A DNA stretch of 64,000 nucleotides from Ostrinia nubilalis (GCF_963855985.1 NC_087111.1:9491001-9555000); one strand, 5' to 3'. Positions 11,190 to 21,859 are shown, counted from the stretch's first letter. The notes: generated by a model from the sequence alone, not told the origin. A program made the numbers and translations.

Positions 11190-11262
11190 GTCTAAGTAGC
11201 TCAGATGGAAGAGCAGTCGCCCGGCAAGCGAAAAGTCGTAGGTTCGATTCCCGCCTTAGGCA
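11190..11262 (+). tRNA. tRNA-like sequence (possible tRNA-Ala pseudogene or SINE head)
   Basis: The 73 nt fold as a cloverleaf. The 7-bp acceptor is gtctaag/cttaggc. The D arm is gctc...gagc, and the T arm has the conserved GGTTCGATTCC box. The anticodon loop would read ccGGCaa, giving GGC (Ala). Faults point to a pseudogene or a tRNA-derived SINE head: C instead of the invariant T at position 33, a G-A pair at the base of the anticodon stem, and an A-C mismatch in the T stem. No SINE body is evident downstream. Confidence 0.5.
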
Positions 11263-11977
11263 GTTCGATTTATTCAAGTTATTTAAAAAACAATGAAGTC
11301 ATCAAAAGTTCTTAGAAGTCATTTATACATGCAAATAGGCTTTTAAAAAAGCGCCTTAAAAAGTACCTACTTAACTCTACCACTACCTATTTCGGGACTT
11401 TAATGAGCCAGTGTTAACAAGCAGCACATTAAGAAACAGCCTCGTTTTCAAGAGTATAACAATACAGTGTATAAAATTAAATATTAATTAAATTAAAAAG
11501 TGCACACCGACTCCATATCTCCCCTGTGCGATATTTAAGCAAGTCGACGAGTTGCATTTTTGCCGCGCACGCACTGCGCTCGTGTGTGCGTGCACACACA
11601 CGCACGTAATATGACAGGCTATTAACATTATACATTATCCTTTACTTGTGCACTTATGTGAGCTTAATGGTTTGAGTGGCTCCGGTTGGTTTTTGGGAAG
11701 TGGATATTTAATAAAATATTGTAGGTATAATGATAATATTTTGTTGATGGGTTTACTAAAGTTCAAGAGGAATGAACCAGTTTATTTGTATTTTTTGACT
11801 TGTAATAAAATGTTTGTCTATGGTGGGAATTGAAGCTAGACCTTTCGCTTGGCGAAGTTAAAAAAAAATTGAGATGCATCTAACCTAACATTTTTTGAAA
11901 ACAATAGAACTGTGGAGCTTTGGGAATAACCCATCTTAATGCATAAATCCTAAACTCTGTTGCATTGAAACTTAAGA
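11263..11977. other. Noncoding stretch
   Basis: There are no genes. A short GT/CA palindrome occurs at about 11580-11606. Confidence 0.45.
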
Positions 11978-12147
11978 CTAGGCGCAGACCACCGATTTTA
12001 GTTGGCCGATAGTTGGGCCCGATTTCAATTTGTATGAAGAATCGGTCAAATCGAATCGGCGTAATGTGCGCACTTCCATACATGCCCATACTGATCAACT
12101 GCCCGACTAAACTATCAGCCGACGAAAAATCGATGGTCTGCGCCTAG
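11978..12147. mobile_element. MITE family A (TIR CTAGGCGCAGACCA)
   Basis: About 170 bp bounded by inverted repeats (ctaggcgcagaccaccgatt and its complement with one change). A second copy with a shared internal segment (cacttccatacatgcccata) lies at 62689-62842. Confidence 0.85.
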
Positions 12148-12410
12148 GCTAAAACAGCTTAAATGTTGAGTCCAGTTTCAGATTATTAATTTTAATAGAA
12201 CTACTTATAGGCGACCTTGTTTTGTCCATGTGATAGAAAATGGAAGTTTCGATATTTTAAAGTTAAATCACTGAACCTTTGACACAGCTAAATCAATATT
12301 TTAGAAGACATGAAAAGCGGAGCAGTCTCTACTGATCATTTGAATCATTTATCATCTATTGACTATTTTTGTGGTTGGAATGAAGGATTGATATTATAGT
12401 TAATCAATCG

Positions 12411-12670
12411 AGCAACTGCACGCAGGAGGATTTAATGAATGCTGCTGACAACGCCACTCTTGTAGTGGAGTTTTGGACTGACGTGACACTGTGTAGGTTT
12501 GTTGTCGACACGATAAGAAGAAGAATAATCAATGAATTTACTTTAACCGGCAGACAGTGGTGACTGAGTTTGTTGCGGCGCTTCTTCTCAGCACTTTGAA
12601 AATGTTGGTCTCGAAGCGCTGGTAGGGTAAAAAGATTATGAGACATGTAGAGGCTCCATAAGAGCAAAAT
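12411..12670. repeat. Dispersed repeat (probable non-LTR 3' UTR)
   Basis: Its left half recurs around 33400-33440 and 33990-34050, where it is split by another insertion. Its right half (gagtttgttgcggcgcttct..., tcgaagcgctggtaggg) recurs at about 58965-59060. There is no coding capacity. Confidence 0.6.
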
Positions 12671-12888
12671 ATTCGAAGATTTGTAAGTACTATTTAAATT
12701 ACCGAAAGAAGGAATGACAGTTATATTACTGATAGAGTCTGGAGGCCAATTTTACCCCACTCTCCCTAAAATCTGCCACCTACTACCGTCTGCCACGACT
12801 AAGTAACTGATATCTAAATTCACCACTGCTACACTACAAAAGATTAAAAATACAAAGCATTGAGGTTCTTAATTTTACTTTTTGTTTA

Positions 12889-13006
12889 GACTGAGTTGCA
12901 CCATCTTATTTTGACTTTAACAAACATCAAAAATCTGTCAAACTCCATACAAAATACACCGGTTATCGCTATAGTTACGGTCAAAGTTAGGTGGTGCAAC
13001 TCAGCC
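12889..13006. mobile_element. MITE family B, 118 bp, TTA target duplication (PIF/Harbinger-like)
   Basis: Inverted ends GACTGAGTTGCACCA and TGGTGCAACTCAGCC are flanked on both sides by TTA. Two tandem copies, one of exactly the same length, lie at 61384-61622. A TTA duplication suggests PIF/Harbinger mobilisation. Confidence 0.85.
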
Positions 13007-13679
13007 TTAGTGTTTTTCAGCCATAAGATAGTGTTTGGGTTTATTAATTTATAAAATAATTGCTTGTAATAATTAATTTATGACCCAGTCAAATCAGATT
13101 ACATAAGTAGTTTAAAAAAATATGGTTCACCTAACACAGATTTTGAGAAAGCTTCAACCCATAAAAACCAGTCACATGTCTGTCAGTCACATTTTCTTAG
13201 AAACTACTTAATGACTTGAAATTAGCTTCAATTATGTAGTTTGGTGGCCCAAACGACGTTGAGTAAATATTGAAATAGTTATTTTGGGGGTGAATAGGTA
13301 AAACGAAAAAACTTTTCATCGATTTAACTTTTCGTGAATAACAAAGTGGAACAGATTGCTTTTTTGCGAGACACTGCAAACGGAATATTATTCGTGTGAA
13401 CGTTAATACTAAAACACGTAAACGACGTGGGAACAAGCCCTAATACCATAAGGTTTATCTAGAAATTGGTGCAAAACTTGATCAAGACAAATGTACTGAA
13501 CTATAGAATCTGCATGTATTATTAGCTCAATCTCTTGACCCAATAAGCTCTCATAACCCCAATAATATTGGTTCAGTAGCAAGTTCATGTTCAGCAGCAT
13601 TTTACTTAGCTAAAACTTAAATTTTCACTTTAAACACTTTTAGCTGCAGACATTCAAATCTTTGCTATCAAGAATTATG

Positions 13680-13880
13680 GGCTCAAAGTAGTGCCCTGTA
13701 GCACCCGTATGATAGTTGGTGACTTACGGCGCAGAACAAAACAAGAGGTGTAAATTTCGCTGCAATTAGTACGTGCTAAGTGGAAGCCTTGTAAGGACGC
13801 CTACAGACTGGCGGCTGTCTGTCAGTTTTAAGGCATGAGCGACGGCGTCGAAGGCTTTAGACGAGTCTATTTTGGCTTAT
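13680..13880 (-). pseudogene. Degenerate reverse transcriptase scrap (motif A)
   Basis: The minus strand reads Asp-Ser-Ser-Lys-Ala-Phe-Asp-Ala-Val-Ala-His-Ala-Leu-Lys-Leu at about 13823-13867, which fits RT motif A of non-LTR elements. The flanking frames are broken. I see no other part of the element. Confidence 0.5.
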
Positions 13881-14006
13881 AATGATTATTGTGTGAATGT
13901 GTGATAATTATTGTAATTTTGACAGAGATACGAGCGATATTTCCGAAGATTCGTAGGTTTTACTCACACAGTGGATGCGGTTTAATATTCACTTTAAAGC
14001 TTCAAC

Positions 14007-14060
14007 CACACCAACGCGTGCAGATCGCGCCGGCGATGGCGATCTGCACGCGTTGGTGTG
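14007..14060. repeat. Perfect 22-bp-stem hairpin
   Basis: Arms 14007-14028 and 14039-14060 are exact reverse complements around a 10-base GC-rich loop. A further 5 bp (gcttc/gaagc) pair just outside. The stem is much more GC-rich than its surroundings. Confidence 0.9.
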
Positions 14061-14068
14061 CTCGAAGC

Positions 14069-15338
14069 ATAAGTCATGATAATTTTATGATTCTGAAAAG
14101 AGATAAAGAAAGTAAAGATTTCTGCTTTCTACCACTACGAATAATAAGCTCACTCACCCGTTCTGCAATCCACTAGCACCAGCAGTTCCCAATCTCTTGT
14201 CTGCCCTCGAAGAAGGAAGATAATGAGGACCAGCCTCGACTCAGTCAATCAAGGCAACAAGGTTAATATTTACATAATTATAAAGCGCACTTCACAAAAT
14301 ACACTCCTCACTATTTCAGTTCTCGTCGTTGACTGAACAGTTCAGGCCTAATACAGTACAGCGGTGTGGACTTCTACGATAGAAGGTTCCAGAAAGAAGA
14401 GGAGACTCCAATGCGGCGCGACGGCGTCCGGAGTGAGCCACGTCAGTTCGTAGACTAGTGTAGAAAGCAGCTAATAATAGCGTTGTAAAATTATTACAGA
14501 AGCGGGTAGGTAAGAAAAAAGAAAAAATATAAATACGCACATTGGCATGAACAGTATTATGAAGTCACAAAATTCATCCACCGCAATCTTCGACCACCGC
14601 AACCCGCCCGTTTATTTTCAATCTGTAAAAATCGTTTCATTTTTTCAAGAATCTTTTAATTATCTCCTTACCTAGCCCTTGTTTGAAGAATTGCATTAAT
14701 AAGACACAATAACTTCCCAAATTCTCATTAAGTACCTTACCTAATTCAGAAGATGTTTTTCAGTTGTTTAAACGTAACAAAACTCAGTCAGGGATCCAGC
14801 TAGTTTCGCATTAAATTAGCAATCATTAGACACCTACCTAATTTATCAAAAAGCACTTTAGTTGTCATTAGGTGCTCCGCTAATCGCTTATTACTTGGGC
14901 CCACAATTTTCGGGTCGCCTAACCCCTTATTTTGGGGCTGAGCCCCTCACATTCGGGTCCTCCAATTAGGACCCACGTTTATTGTACCGTTAACTAAACT
15001 TAATGAATTCCAACACATTCTCGCTAGTTGTTTGATCTTGTACTATTAATAGTTTTGGAAGCGAAACTTGAAGGCTTAACAAAGAACGTAAAGCTAGTTT
15101 TTTTATTTTTAAATTCCTCTTGATATTGAATATTCAAAGTTAAGAGGTCTCAAAACTATGATGATTATGGTAAGGACTGTATGGTTTAAATTCTGGTAGG
15201 TTATAAAAAACCAAAACATGACATCTATTGACGATGCCAATCATCTTGTCAAAAAATTTTGACTTTGCAAAGTTTGCGACCAAATATTATAATTTAATTA
15301 TCATTATCTTATTCTTAGGGTGACCTAATTACGCAAAA
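14069..15338. other. Intergenic stretch upstream of the 417-residue gene
   Basis: There are no supported genes. It presumably holds the promoter and 5' UTR of the plus-strand gene starting at 15339, but I cannot place a promoter. Confidence 0.4.
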
Positions 15339-15474
15339 ATGACGTCGAAAACTATAGAAGACATCCACATATCGTTGCTGAACAAACTGCTGTCGGATTC
15401 AGGGCTGGAATGCATCAGGTCTGCACCAGAGTCGATGGAGTCCTCCTCCATCACTGGAGAGATGGAGGAGCAAG
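15339..15474 (+). CDS. Exon 1 (start codon) of the CLAMP-like gene
   Basis: ATG at 15339 follows an A-rich context (acgcaaaa). The exon encodes 45 residues and ends at a GTAGAG donor in phase 1. No longer upstream frame was seen. Confidence 0.75.
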
Positions 15475-18400
15475 GTAGAGCTTTTATTTCTATTGACTTA
15501 TTTGAGTAAGTTGTTTTTGAGCAATCCTGCAATGTCCTGATACTCTTGATCAAACTGAATACTGAACACAGGTGATTTTTTAAATGAGTGTTGCACGTTA
15601 TAACCATCAGAATAAGGCAGTTCAGCTCTCTATAGCTACAAGATTACAAATGTGATTTTGTAGGTAGTTGGAACTTATAAAACTCTTAACCTAGTATTTG
15701 TTCTATTTAGTGTTTACTTAGCTAGAACAGCTCTAAATTGAACTAGATAAAAATAGATTAAAAACTGCAAATACAGGACCAGCCGAAGTAGCAGAAGAAG
15801 CCGCGCCTGAAGTGGAAGCGGTAGAAGAAGAGAAAGAACAGATAATAGAAGAAATAATAGAAGAACTACCCGAAATATTCCCAACTCCATCCTTACGCCG
15901 CGTCTTACCTGATCGAATCAGAAAGATAGAAGAACATAATAGGATTCACGTGCTTCCAGAAGAATTTAGGACAGATATAGATCCGCAGTGGATACCGAAG
16001 ATCAACGTGACAGCCCCACAGAAGTACATAGATACCCTGGCTGAGATTACAGGCTGTATGAAGTATAAAAGCAGTTTGGCAGAGTACTGGTTTTTGGACA
16101 CGCTGGCAAATCTGCTTAGGAGGGCGCAGGAGGATGAGCTGAACAGACGTGAGTTGATAAAGTATTTTCTAGAAAATATTCACTCCATAGCAACAATTTT
16201 TGAGATTATTCTTCTAGCCAACTTGCTCTTTAATCACCAATCAAATAGATCTCAATATTAAAGACTTATTAATGATCTACGACTATGAACCTAGCTAAGG
16301 GCTTACCAATAGAAAACAGAAGAGATACCTAAGACTTACTTCTCTTAGTTTAAAAAGGGTGCCACATTGTTTTTAACCTTGATGTGCTATCGCCTGTAGA
16401 AACAACGAAATCTAAATCGGCTTGTTAAAATCACACTACCTACTTACATAGGAGATGTATTTTTTTTCTAGCGACTCAAGCTGTGCTGATTCTATGGTTC
16501 TGCGAATGGATGAAAGAAATGCAGCACTTCGACGCAGCAGACCGACAGCGCATGCTACGAAGGTTTCAGGTAAATATATTTTCAGAATATCAATTTTGAA
16601 CATACCTATTCATTTTCTCTGTACATTTTCACAAGAAAATTAGCTAAGACAATGTCATGTACAAATACGTACCTACCTACCTAAGTAAGCTTACTTACTT
16701 ACTTAGGTACCTACGTGAAGAGATTTCCTAAAGTTTCTATCATATATGGCAATTCTTCTTTTGGGTATTGGTAGTAACCTAATAAGTAATTATCTTAATA
16801 GACTTTCATAAGTCACCATTGGGCGTCTATTGTGGCTCAATCAAGGAGACAGTTCCACCGAAACATTTTTAACAATCTTATCGCCGCAAAAAATGTCCTT
16901 GCCAAACTAGTAAACCACTAAGTATACTTCCTATAATGATATTTTCGTTGTCCCATCTAGAAACTCCAGCTTGAGAATGTGACTCTCTAAGTACCTAATC
17001 TCGAGAACAAATCATAATCTAAAATTCTAAATCATCAATAGTTCACACACATCGATCTCTGAAACAGGACAACATGCTGTCAGCCGCCCGCTTCATAGCA
17101 GAAGAACAGCGTCTCCCCACTCCAACCGAAGCCGGGGTCTTCTACAAGGCCACAGAGGAGCTGCCCGAGGGTCAGGAGCCTCCCACGGTGCCAGCACCTG
17201 GAGAGTCCAAGCACCTGGTCACGTTTGAAGGGGCAGCGTACGAGTGCTCGCTGAGGGATCTTACCAAGATCATTCATTATATTTTTGACCTGTAAGTTCC
17301 ATTCATCATCATCATCATTTCAGCCACAGGACACCCACTGCTGAACATAGGCCTCCTCCAATAAGTAAGTTCCATTGGCAGTGATTAATCAAAGGTTAAT
17401 CTCATGAAGGTACAGTCAGATACGGGCAGCGCAGGATCGTTCATATGGAATGGAAAAAAAGGGAGGCCTATGTCCAGCAGTGGACGTCATTTGGCTGAAA
17501 CGACGACAGTCAGCTTCGAATAGTTTGTGACACCCACGTGGCCAAAAAGTTGAACACAACCTTATTCCAATCCATCTCGGGCGACACATCATGCACCCGG
17601 ATGAGATAGCAGATATCACGCTCCAAAGAATCTGGAAATTTATAAACTCAACGGGACTAAGCAGTGAACTCTAAAGACAAGGGCTGCGACAATAGATCAA
17701 ACCTGGCCGAGCTGGCGCAAATGAAGGCCCAAAAACCAATAATAATAATAATTCCAATTGTAACAAAGAACGTGTGAACGTGTTGCGAACTTTTTGGCTA
17801 GGTTAAGGTACTATGGGTGTCACGAACTATTTGACATAGACTGTAGCAGGAAGGCCCTGGATTAGATAAAACCCTTTTTTTTTGTCGCGGAGGAAATGCT
17901 CACCGTCACCACTACCGGGGGATAGGGTGGTGTGTGGGACTCCCGGTGCCCTGAAAAGGGCGCTGCTCCGTGCTGAAAAGGACGGAGTATACCCACAAAA
18001 ACCTCCGCGGCGTTCCGTTATCGCCCGAGTGGGAGTGTCGCGAGTATCCGGCCGTAGCCTTAGACTTCCGCGACAGATTAGATACAAACCCATCCTAGCG
18101 CTAGTAACCTAAATTCTTCCTATTCCAGCTTCAGCACAGACTACCAATACAACCTGGTCCGTTCCATCTTCACGTTTCCCCCGGAGTATGTCCTGATAGA
18201 CGCCCCCTTCCCGATCCAGAACCCTAAGCGTTTGTACGCGCCTCTGAAGATCAAGCCAAAGAAAGAGAAATCTCCAAAGAAGGATGCTAAGCCGGCTGGC
18301 AAGGGGAAGAAGAAGGAGGTCGATACGGAGGAGTATTTGGCTTTGCTAGAGGTAAATTTTGACATTGGAAACTTTTTTAATCTTACTAATTATTTTTGTA

Positions 18401-20995
18401 GCACCAGAAGCGGTGGTTGGGTAAGCTACTTTTTGAGACGTAGGTATTATTGTGTACAAAAGGCCTGCATAATCTTTAGAAATACAGGGTGTTTGGCGCA
18501 TCGTGTGCCAAAATGATTTGGCGGATAGAATGGGTCATTTCCTATATTTTCAGCCCCCATAACACGTTCCATGCCAGGCGGCTACTTTTATATTAATTTT
18601 TTTAGTAATTTCACCAAAATACCCAAATCGCATCATTTAATTTCGATTTAAAAAAAAACTACTAGGCGTAGCCTCAAAGTAAATATTTTGTTTTGACGTG
18701 CATTGATGTAGGGTTGCATCAAATCTAAATTTACTGGCAAATATCATCTAGTTTTTTTTTAATTCAGCTTTGAAGTTTTCCGAAAAGTTAAAAATGGACT
18801 GAACATTTAAGTTTACATGGCTATAAAAAAATAAATAAAAGAGATAGCGATCTTCGGATTTTATCAAAACTTCTCTAGTCTATCCCCATTCAAACGGTAT
18901 ACTAATCTTATTTAAATAATAACAATAACTTCACAAATTCCTTAAATTAGTGCATTGACTCTACTCGGACTGATTTGCGAAATTTGTGTTTATAGCCCCT
19001 TTTTGTGTAATAGCACGTTATTAAACACCTAACAGGTAAAAATTATTTATCTTATGCAATGTAAAAACCTTTTCTCTATCGTTTTTCAATGTGGATTTCT
19101 TGAATTTAAAGACGAAAATAATTATTTTGATCGTTTATTAATTATTACAAATTTAGTTCAAAATGACCGCCTCGGCAACGTATACACTCACGACATCTTC
19201 TTCTAATTTCGACTGTTGTCGTATGCAGCCACATTTCTCTTTTTATTACTACAAAGGCGTTTTTTATTCATTGTTGTAGTTCTTCTATTGTTTGAATCCG
19301 TTACGTACACCAGTTCTTTAGCTCGTCCCCAGATGTAAAAATCTAACGGAATTAGGTCTGGGTAATGTGCAGGCCACTGTATAGGGCCATCTCTTCTAAT
19401 CCACGAGTAGAAAACGTCTTTGTAGTAATAAAAAGAGAAATGTGGCTGCATACGACAATAGTCAAAATTAGAAGAAGATGTCGTGAGTGTATACGTTGCC
19501 GAGGCGGTCATTTTGAACTAAATTTGTAATAATTAATAAACGATCAAAATAATTATTTTCGTCTTTAAATTCAAGAAATCCACATTGAAAAACGATAGGG
19601 AAAAGGTTTTTACATTGCATAAGATAAATAATTTTTACCTGTTAGGTGTTTAATAACGTGCTATTCACACAAAAAGGGGCTATAAACACACATTTCGCAA
19701 ATCAGTCCGAGTAGAGTCAGTGCACTAATTTAAGGAATTTGTGAAGTTATTGTTATTATTTAAATAAGATTAGTATACCGTTTGAATGGGGATAGACTAG
19801 AGAAGTTTTGTTGATAAAATCCGAAGATCGCTATCTCTTTTATTTATTTTTTTATAGCCATGTAAACTTAAATGTTCAGTCCATTTTTAACTTTTCGGAA
19901 AACTTCAAAGCTGAATTAAAAAAAAACTAGATGATATTTGTCAGTAAATTTAGATTTGATGCAACCCTACATCAATGCACGTCAAAACAAAATATTTACT
20001 TTGAGGCTACGCCTAGTAGTTTTTTTTTAAATCGAAATTAAATGATGCGATTTGGGTATTTTGGTGAAATTACTAAAAAAATTAATATAAAAGTAGCCGC
20101 CTGGCATGGAACGTGTTATGGGGGCTGAAAATATAGGAAATGACCCATTCTATCTGCCAAATCATTTTGGCACACGATGCGCCAAACACCCTGTATAATT
20201 GAAAAGCTTTTTAGGTATAAGTAATAGTGTAGTGACGACTCCATCGCAGGAGGATGACCCTATCCTGGGGCGGAGCCGCGAAAGAATGTCTAGGCCGTCT
20301 AGCTCGGACAATAACTCGCAGTTCCGTCCCAAAGACTTTGGGAGGACACCGTCAGGTTTTAGTGAGTAGGCCCTGCCCATCTGGCAGGGAGAGCCTCACA
20401 TAACCAACTGGTTCCCGCGGGCCAGTGGGTATGAAATTTCATGCATTTCCTAACGAAAAAAAAAGTATGACCCTATCTAATTTACCAGAGATAAATGGTT
20501 GATTAGGCATAAGTACACTATACCACACTGGCTAGATGTGTACGGGAGGCAATTTTGTTTTTTTCCTCCTTAGTCGCCTCTTACAACATCCACGGAAAGA
20601 CTGGGCGCGGAACTATCCCACTGTGTAAAAATCACACGGCTTTAGCCTAAACATGATTCATGTGCAACAAGCTACGTTAACTATAAAGGAAAAAATAATT
20701 TATTTGGTTAATAATAGCACCAACCGACTCAGCGAGCATGACGCGCTAGACTAGAAGAACCCAGAACTTATTTAGGTACTTTTTGCCATTCCAGCTTATA
20801 GCCAGAGACGAGCGCGAGCAAGAGGAGCAAGAGGAAAGAGACAGAGAAGACTGGAACCGACGCAGTCACATCCTGCCGCTGAACTTCGCGGCGACTGACG
20901 AATTCTTCGACAAGTACTGGCCGCCGCCGCCGCCCGAGCCCGAGCCAGAGCCCGAGCCCGAGCCCAAGGGGAAGGGGAAAGGGAAGAAGAAGTGA
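15339..20995 (+). CDS. Six-exon gene, 417-residue possible CLAMP/C1a-32-like axonemal protein
   Basis: Six exons (15339-15474, 15777-16148, 16472-16569, 17068-17291, 18129-18351, 20795-20995) join through GT/AG sites with matching phases into one frame of 1254 bases ending in TGA. The N-terminal region is strongly acidic. A helical middle (about residues 120-275) has Trp-Phe-Cys-Glu-Trp-Met-Lys-Glu and a second helical block around Leu-Thr-Lys-Ile-Ile-His-Tyr-Ile. There follow a Lys-rich linker and a Pro-Glu repeat tail ending in Gly-Lys repeats. The spacing of the two helical blocks resembles the CLAMP family (flagellar C1a complex subunit C1a-32; CABCOCO1 and CFAP119), which works in the axoneme central apparatus. 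That assignment is from memory and tentative; the gene structure itself is solid. Confidence 0.85.
15777..16148 (+). CDS. Exon 2 of the CLAMP-like gene
   Basis: It starts after an ACAG acceptor and ends at a GTGAGT donor, phase 1 at both ends. It encodes the Glu-rich segment and the conserved-looking Tyr-Ile-Asp-Thr-Leu-Ala-Glu / Tyr-Trp-Phe-Leu-Asp-Thr block. Confidence 0.85.
16472..16569 (+). CDS. Exon 3 of the CLAMP-like gene
   Basis: A T-rich tract and TAG acceptor precede it, and a GTAAAT donor follows. In the spliced frame it reads Thr-Gln-Ala-Val-Leu-Ile-Leu-Trp-Phe-Cys-Glu-Trp-Met. The longest open frame here is a different one and is a shadow. Confidence 0.82.
17068..17291 (+). CDS. 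Exon 4 of the CLAMP-like gene
   Basis: The acceptor is ACAG and the donor GTAAGT (phase 2). It encodes the rest of the first helix block, a Pro-rich linker and the Leu-Thr-Lys-Ile-Ile-His-Tyr-Ile helix. Confidence 0.88.
17294..17510. mobile_element. RTE 3' fragments, opposed (intron 4)
   Basis: A minus-strand RTE 3' end with ATC-repeat tail lies at 17305-17365, just after the exon 4 donor. A plus-strand piece of the same family lies at about 17455-17508 (gcctatgtccagcagtggac). Confidence 0.7.
17505..17848. mobile_element. MITE family C, TIR element with interrupted centre (intron 4)
   Basis: The left end (gtcagcttcgaatagtttgt..., ggccaaaaagttg) and the right end (actttttggct..., gtcacgaactatttgac) are inverted repeats. 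A compact relative lies at 56037-56152. About 200 bases of unrelated, possibly retroelement, sequence lie between the ends here. Confidence 0.65.
17880..18080. repeat. Probable non-LTR 3' UTR fragment (intron 4)
   Basis: A GC-rich block (gtcgcggaggaaatgctcac, ...) sits in an AT-rich intron after a T-run. Composition and position resemble dispersed retroelement 3' ends, but no coding part remains. Confidence 0.4.
18129..18351 (+). CDS. Exon 5 of the CLAMP-like gene
   Basis: The acceptor is TTCCAG and the donor GTAAAT (phase 0). It encodes Phe-Ser-Thr-Asp-Tyr-Gln-Tyr-Asn-Leu-Val-Arg-Ser-Ile-Phe and then a Lys-rich stretch. Confidence 0.88.
18485..20193. mobile_element. 1.7-kb mariner-derived palindromic (foldback) element in intron 5
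   Basis: Two arms of about 780 bases (18485-19265 and 19405-20193) are near-perfect reverse complements around a loop of about 140 bases. The ends read CAGGGTGTTTGGCGCATC and its complement, each bounded by TA, the Tc1/mariner target. The loop and adjacent arm encode, on the minus strand, a transposase scrap (Gly-Pro-Ile-Gln-Trp-Pro-Ala...Pro-Asp-Leu-Ile-Pro-Leu-Asp-Phe...Trp-Gly), the region of the third catalytic residue. Confidence 0.92.
19258..19420 (-). pseudogene. Tc1/mariner-type transposase C-terminal scrap
   Basis: The minus-strand frame reads Trp-Ile-Arg-Arg-Asp-Gly-Pro-Ile-Gln-Trp-Pro-Ala, then Pro-Asp-Leu-Ile-Pro-Leu-Asp-Phe-Tyr-Ile-Trp-Gly, then Glu-Leu-Val-Tyr. This is the family's usual sequence around the last catalytic Asp. 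Only this end survives and the rest has been replaced by palindrome arms. It cannot encode a working enzyme. Confidence 0.8.
20210..20650. repeat. Probable non-LTR 3' ends (intron 5)
   Basis: A GC-rich segment ends in an A-run near 20455-20463. A second block resembles a 3' UTR (cgcctcttacaacatccacg, ...). No coding part remains. Confidence 0.4.
20795..20995 (+). CDS. Exon 6 (stop codon) of the CLAMP-like gene
   Basis: It follows a TTCCAG acceptor in phase 0. It encodes a charged Glu/Arg stretch, Phe-Asp-Lys-Tyr-Trp, five prolines, Pro-Glu repeats and a Gly-Lys tail, then TGA at 20993-20995. Confidence 0.88.
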   Translation, partial: LIARDEREQEEQEERDREDWNRRSHILPLNFAATDEFFDKYWPPPPPEPEPEPEPEPKGKGKGKKK

Positions 20996-21002
20996 TTTTT
21001 AA

Positions 21003-21405
21003 GTCCCTTTAACTCCTCGCGATGAATTCCCGGTAACTCCTCGCGATTAAGTCCCGTTAACTCCTCGCGATTAAGTCCCGTTAACTCCTAAGTCCCGTCA
21101 ACTCGTAGCGATCAAGTCCCGTTAACTCCTCGTGATTAAGTCCCGTCAACTCGTAGCGATCAAGTCCCGTTAACTCCTCGCGATCAAGTCCCGTTAACTC
21201 CTCGCGATTAAGTCCCGTTAACTTCTCGCGAGTCCCGTTATGTCCTCGCGATTAAGTCCCATTAACTCCTCGCGATCACGTCCCGTTAACTCCTCGCGAT
21301 CACGTCCCGTTAACTCCGTCCCGTTAACTCCTCGCGATTAAGTTCCGTTAATCTTCGCGATTAAGTCCCGTTAACTCCTCGCGATCAAGTCCCGTTAACT
21401 GCGCG
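21003..21405. repeat. 24-bp minisatellite in the 3' UTR
   Basis: About sixteen imperfect copies of a 24-bp unit (agtcccgttaactcctcgcg plus four bases), some shortened, begin within ten bases of the stop codon. It is far more GC-rich than its surroundings. Confidence 0.92.
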
Positions 21406-21611
21406 CAATGGGTGATTTTTGCCGTCCCCGTGACAGTAGGTATGTCTCTCTGTAGATAAGAATAAGTGTAACGTTGTCTCTTTTCTCTTTATAAAAGTGT
21501 AAAAGAGAAAGATTATACTATCACGGTGACCAAGTCACCCGCGCGCGCATAGTACGTCTAGCGGCTGTCGGAATTCGAACTACCCTCGGATTGGCACTAC
21601 GCACTGACACT

Positions 21612-21810
21612 GCTAAAGCCCGGTCTGCGAGCACGTAGAATTTTGTCCAACGACCCCAAGCTACCCATCCTTATCGCTGTCGCGACTGTGCGACGGGCGC
21701 CCGCAGTGAGTGTGCGAGCGCGACAGCAACATAATTACGCGCGAGCGATAAGGATGGGTATCTTGGGGTCATTGGACAAAATTCTACGTGCTCGCAGACC
21801 AGACTATAGC
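21612..21810. mobile_element. MITE family D, palindromic
   Basis: Arms 21622-21678 and 21743-21800 are reverse complements containing gagcacgtagaattttgtcc and the ccaatgaccccaa core. Half copies occur at 33000-33060, 34082-34140 and 60192-60240. Confidence 0.85.
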
Positions 21811-21853
21811 CTACTTATTGTTGCTCTAAGATTATTCTAACAACTTATTACGT

Positions 21854-21859
21854 AATAAA
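21854..21859 (+). promoter_or_regulatory. Candidate poly(A) signal for the CLAMP-like gene
   Basis: AATAAA lies about 860 bases after the stop codon. It is the first I would favor given that the opposite-strand signal follows almost at once. Confidence 0.4.

Noticed and set aside
15329..15607. 92-codon minus-strand frame
   Set aside because: It is antisense to exon 1 of the CLAMP-like gene, whose phase and splice site are consistent with the rest of that gene.
18232..18516. 94-codon frame as a separate gene
   Set aside because: Its first part is exon 5 of the CLAMP-like gene. The rest runs through the donor into the palindrome.
21003..21405. CRISPR-like array
   Set aside because: Units are contiguous and imperfect with no unique spacers, and the DNA is from an insect. 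It is a minisatellite.
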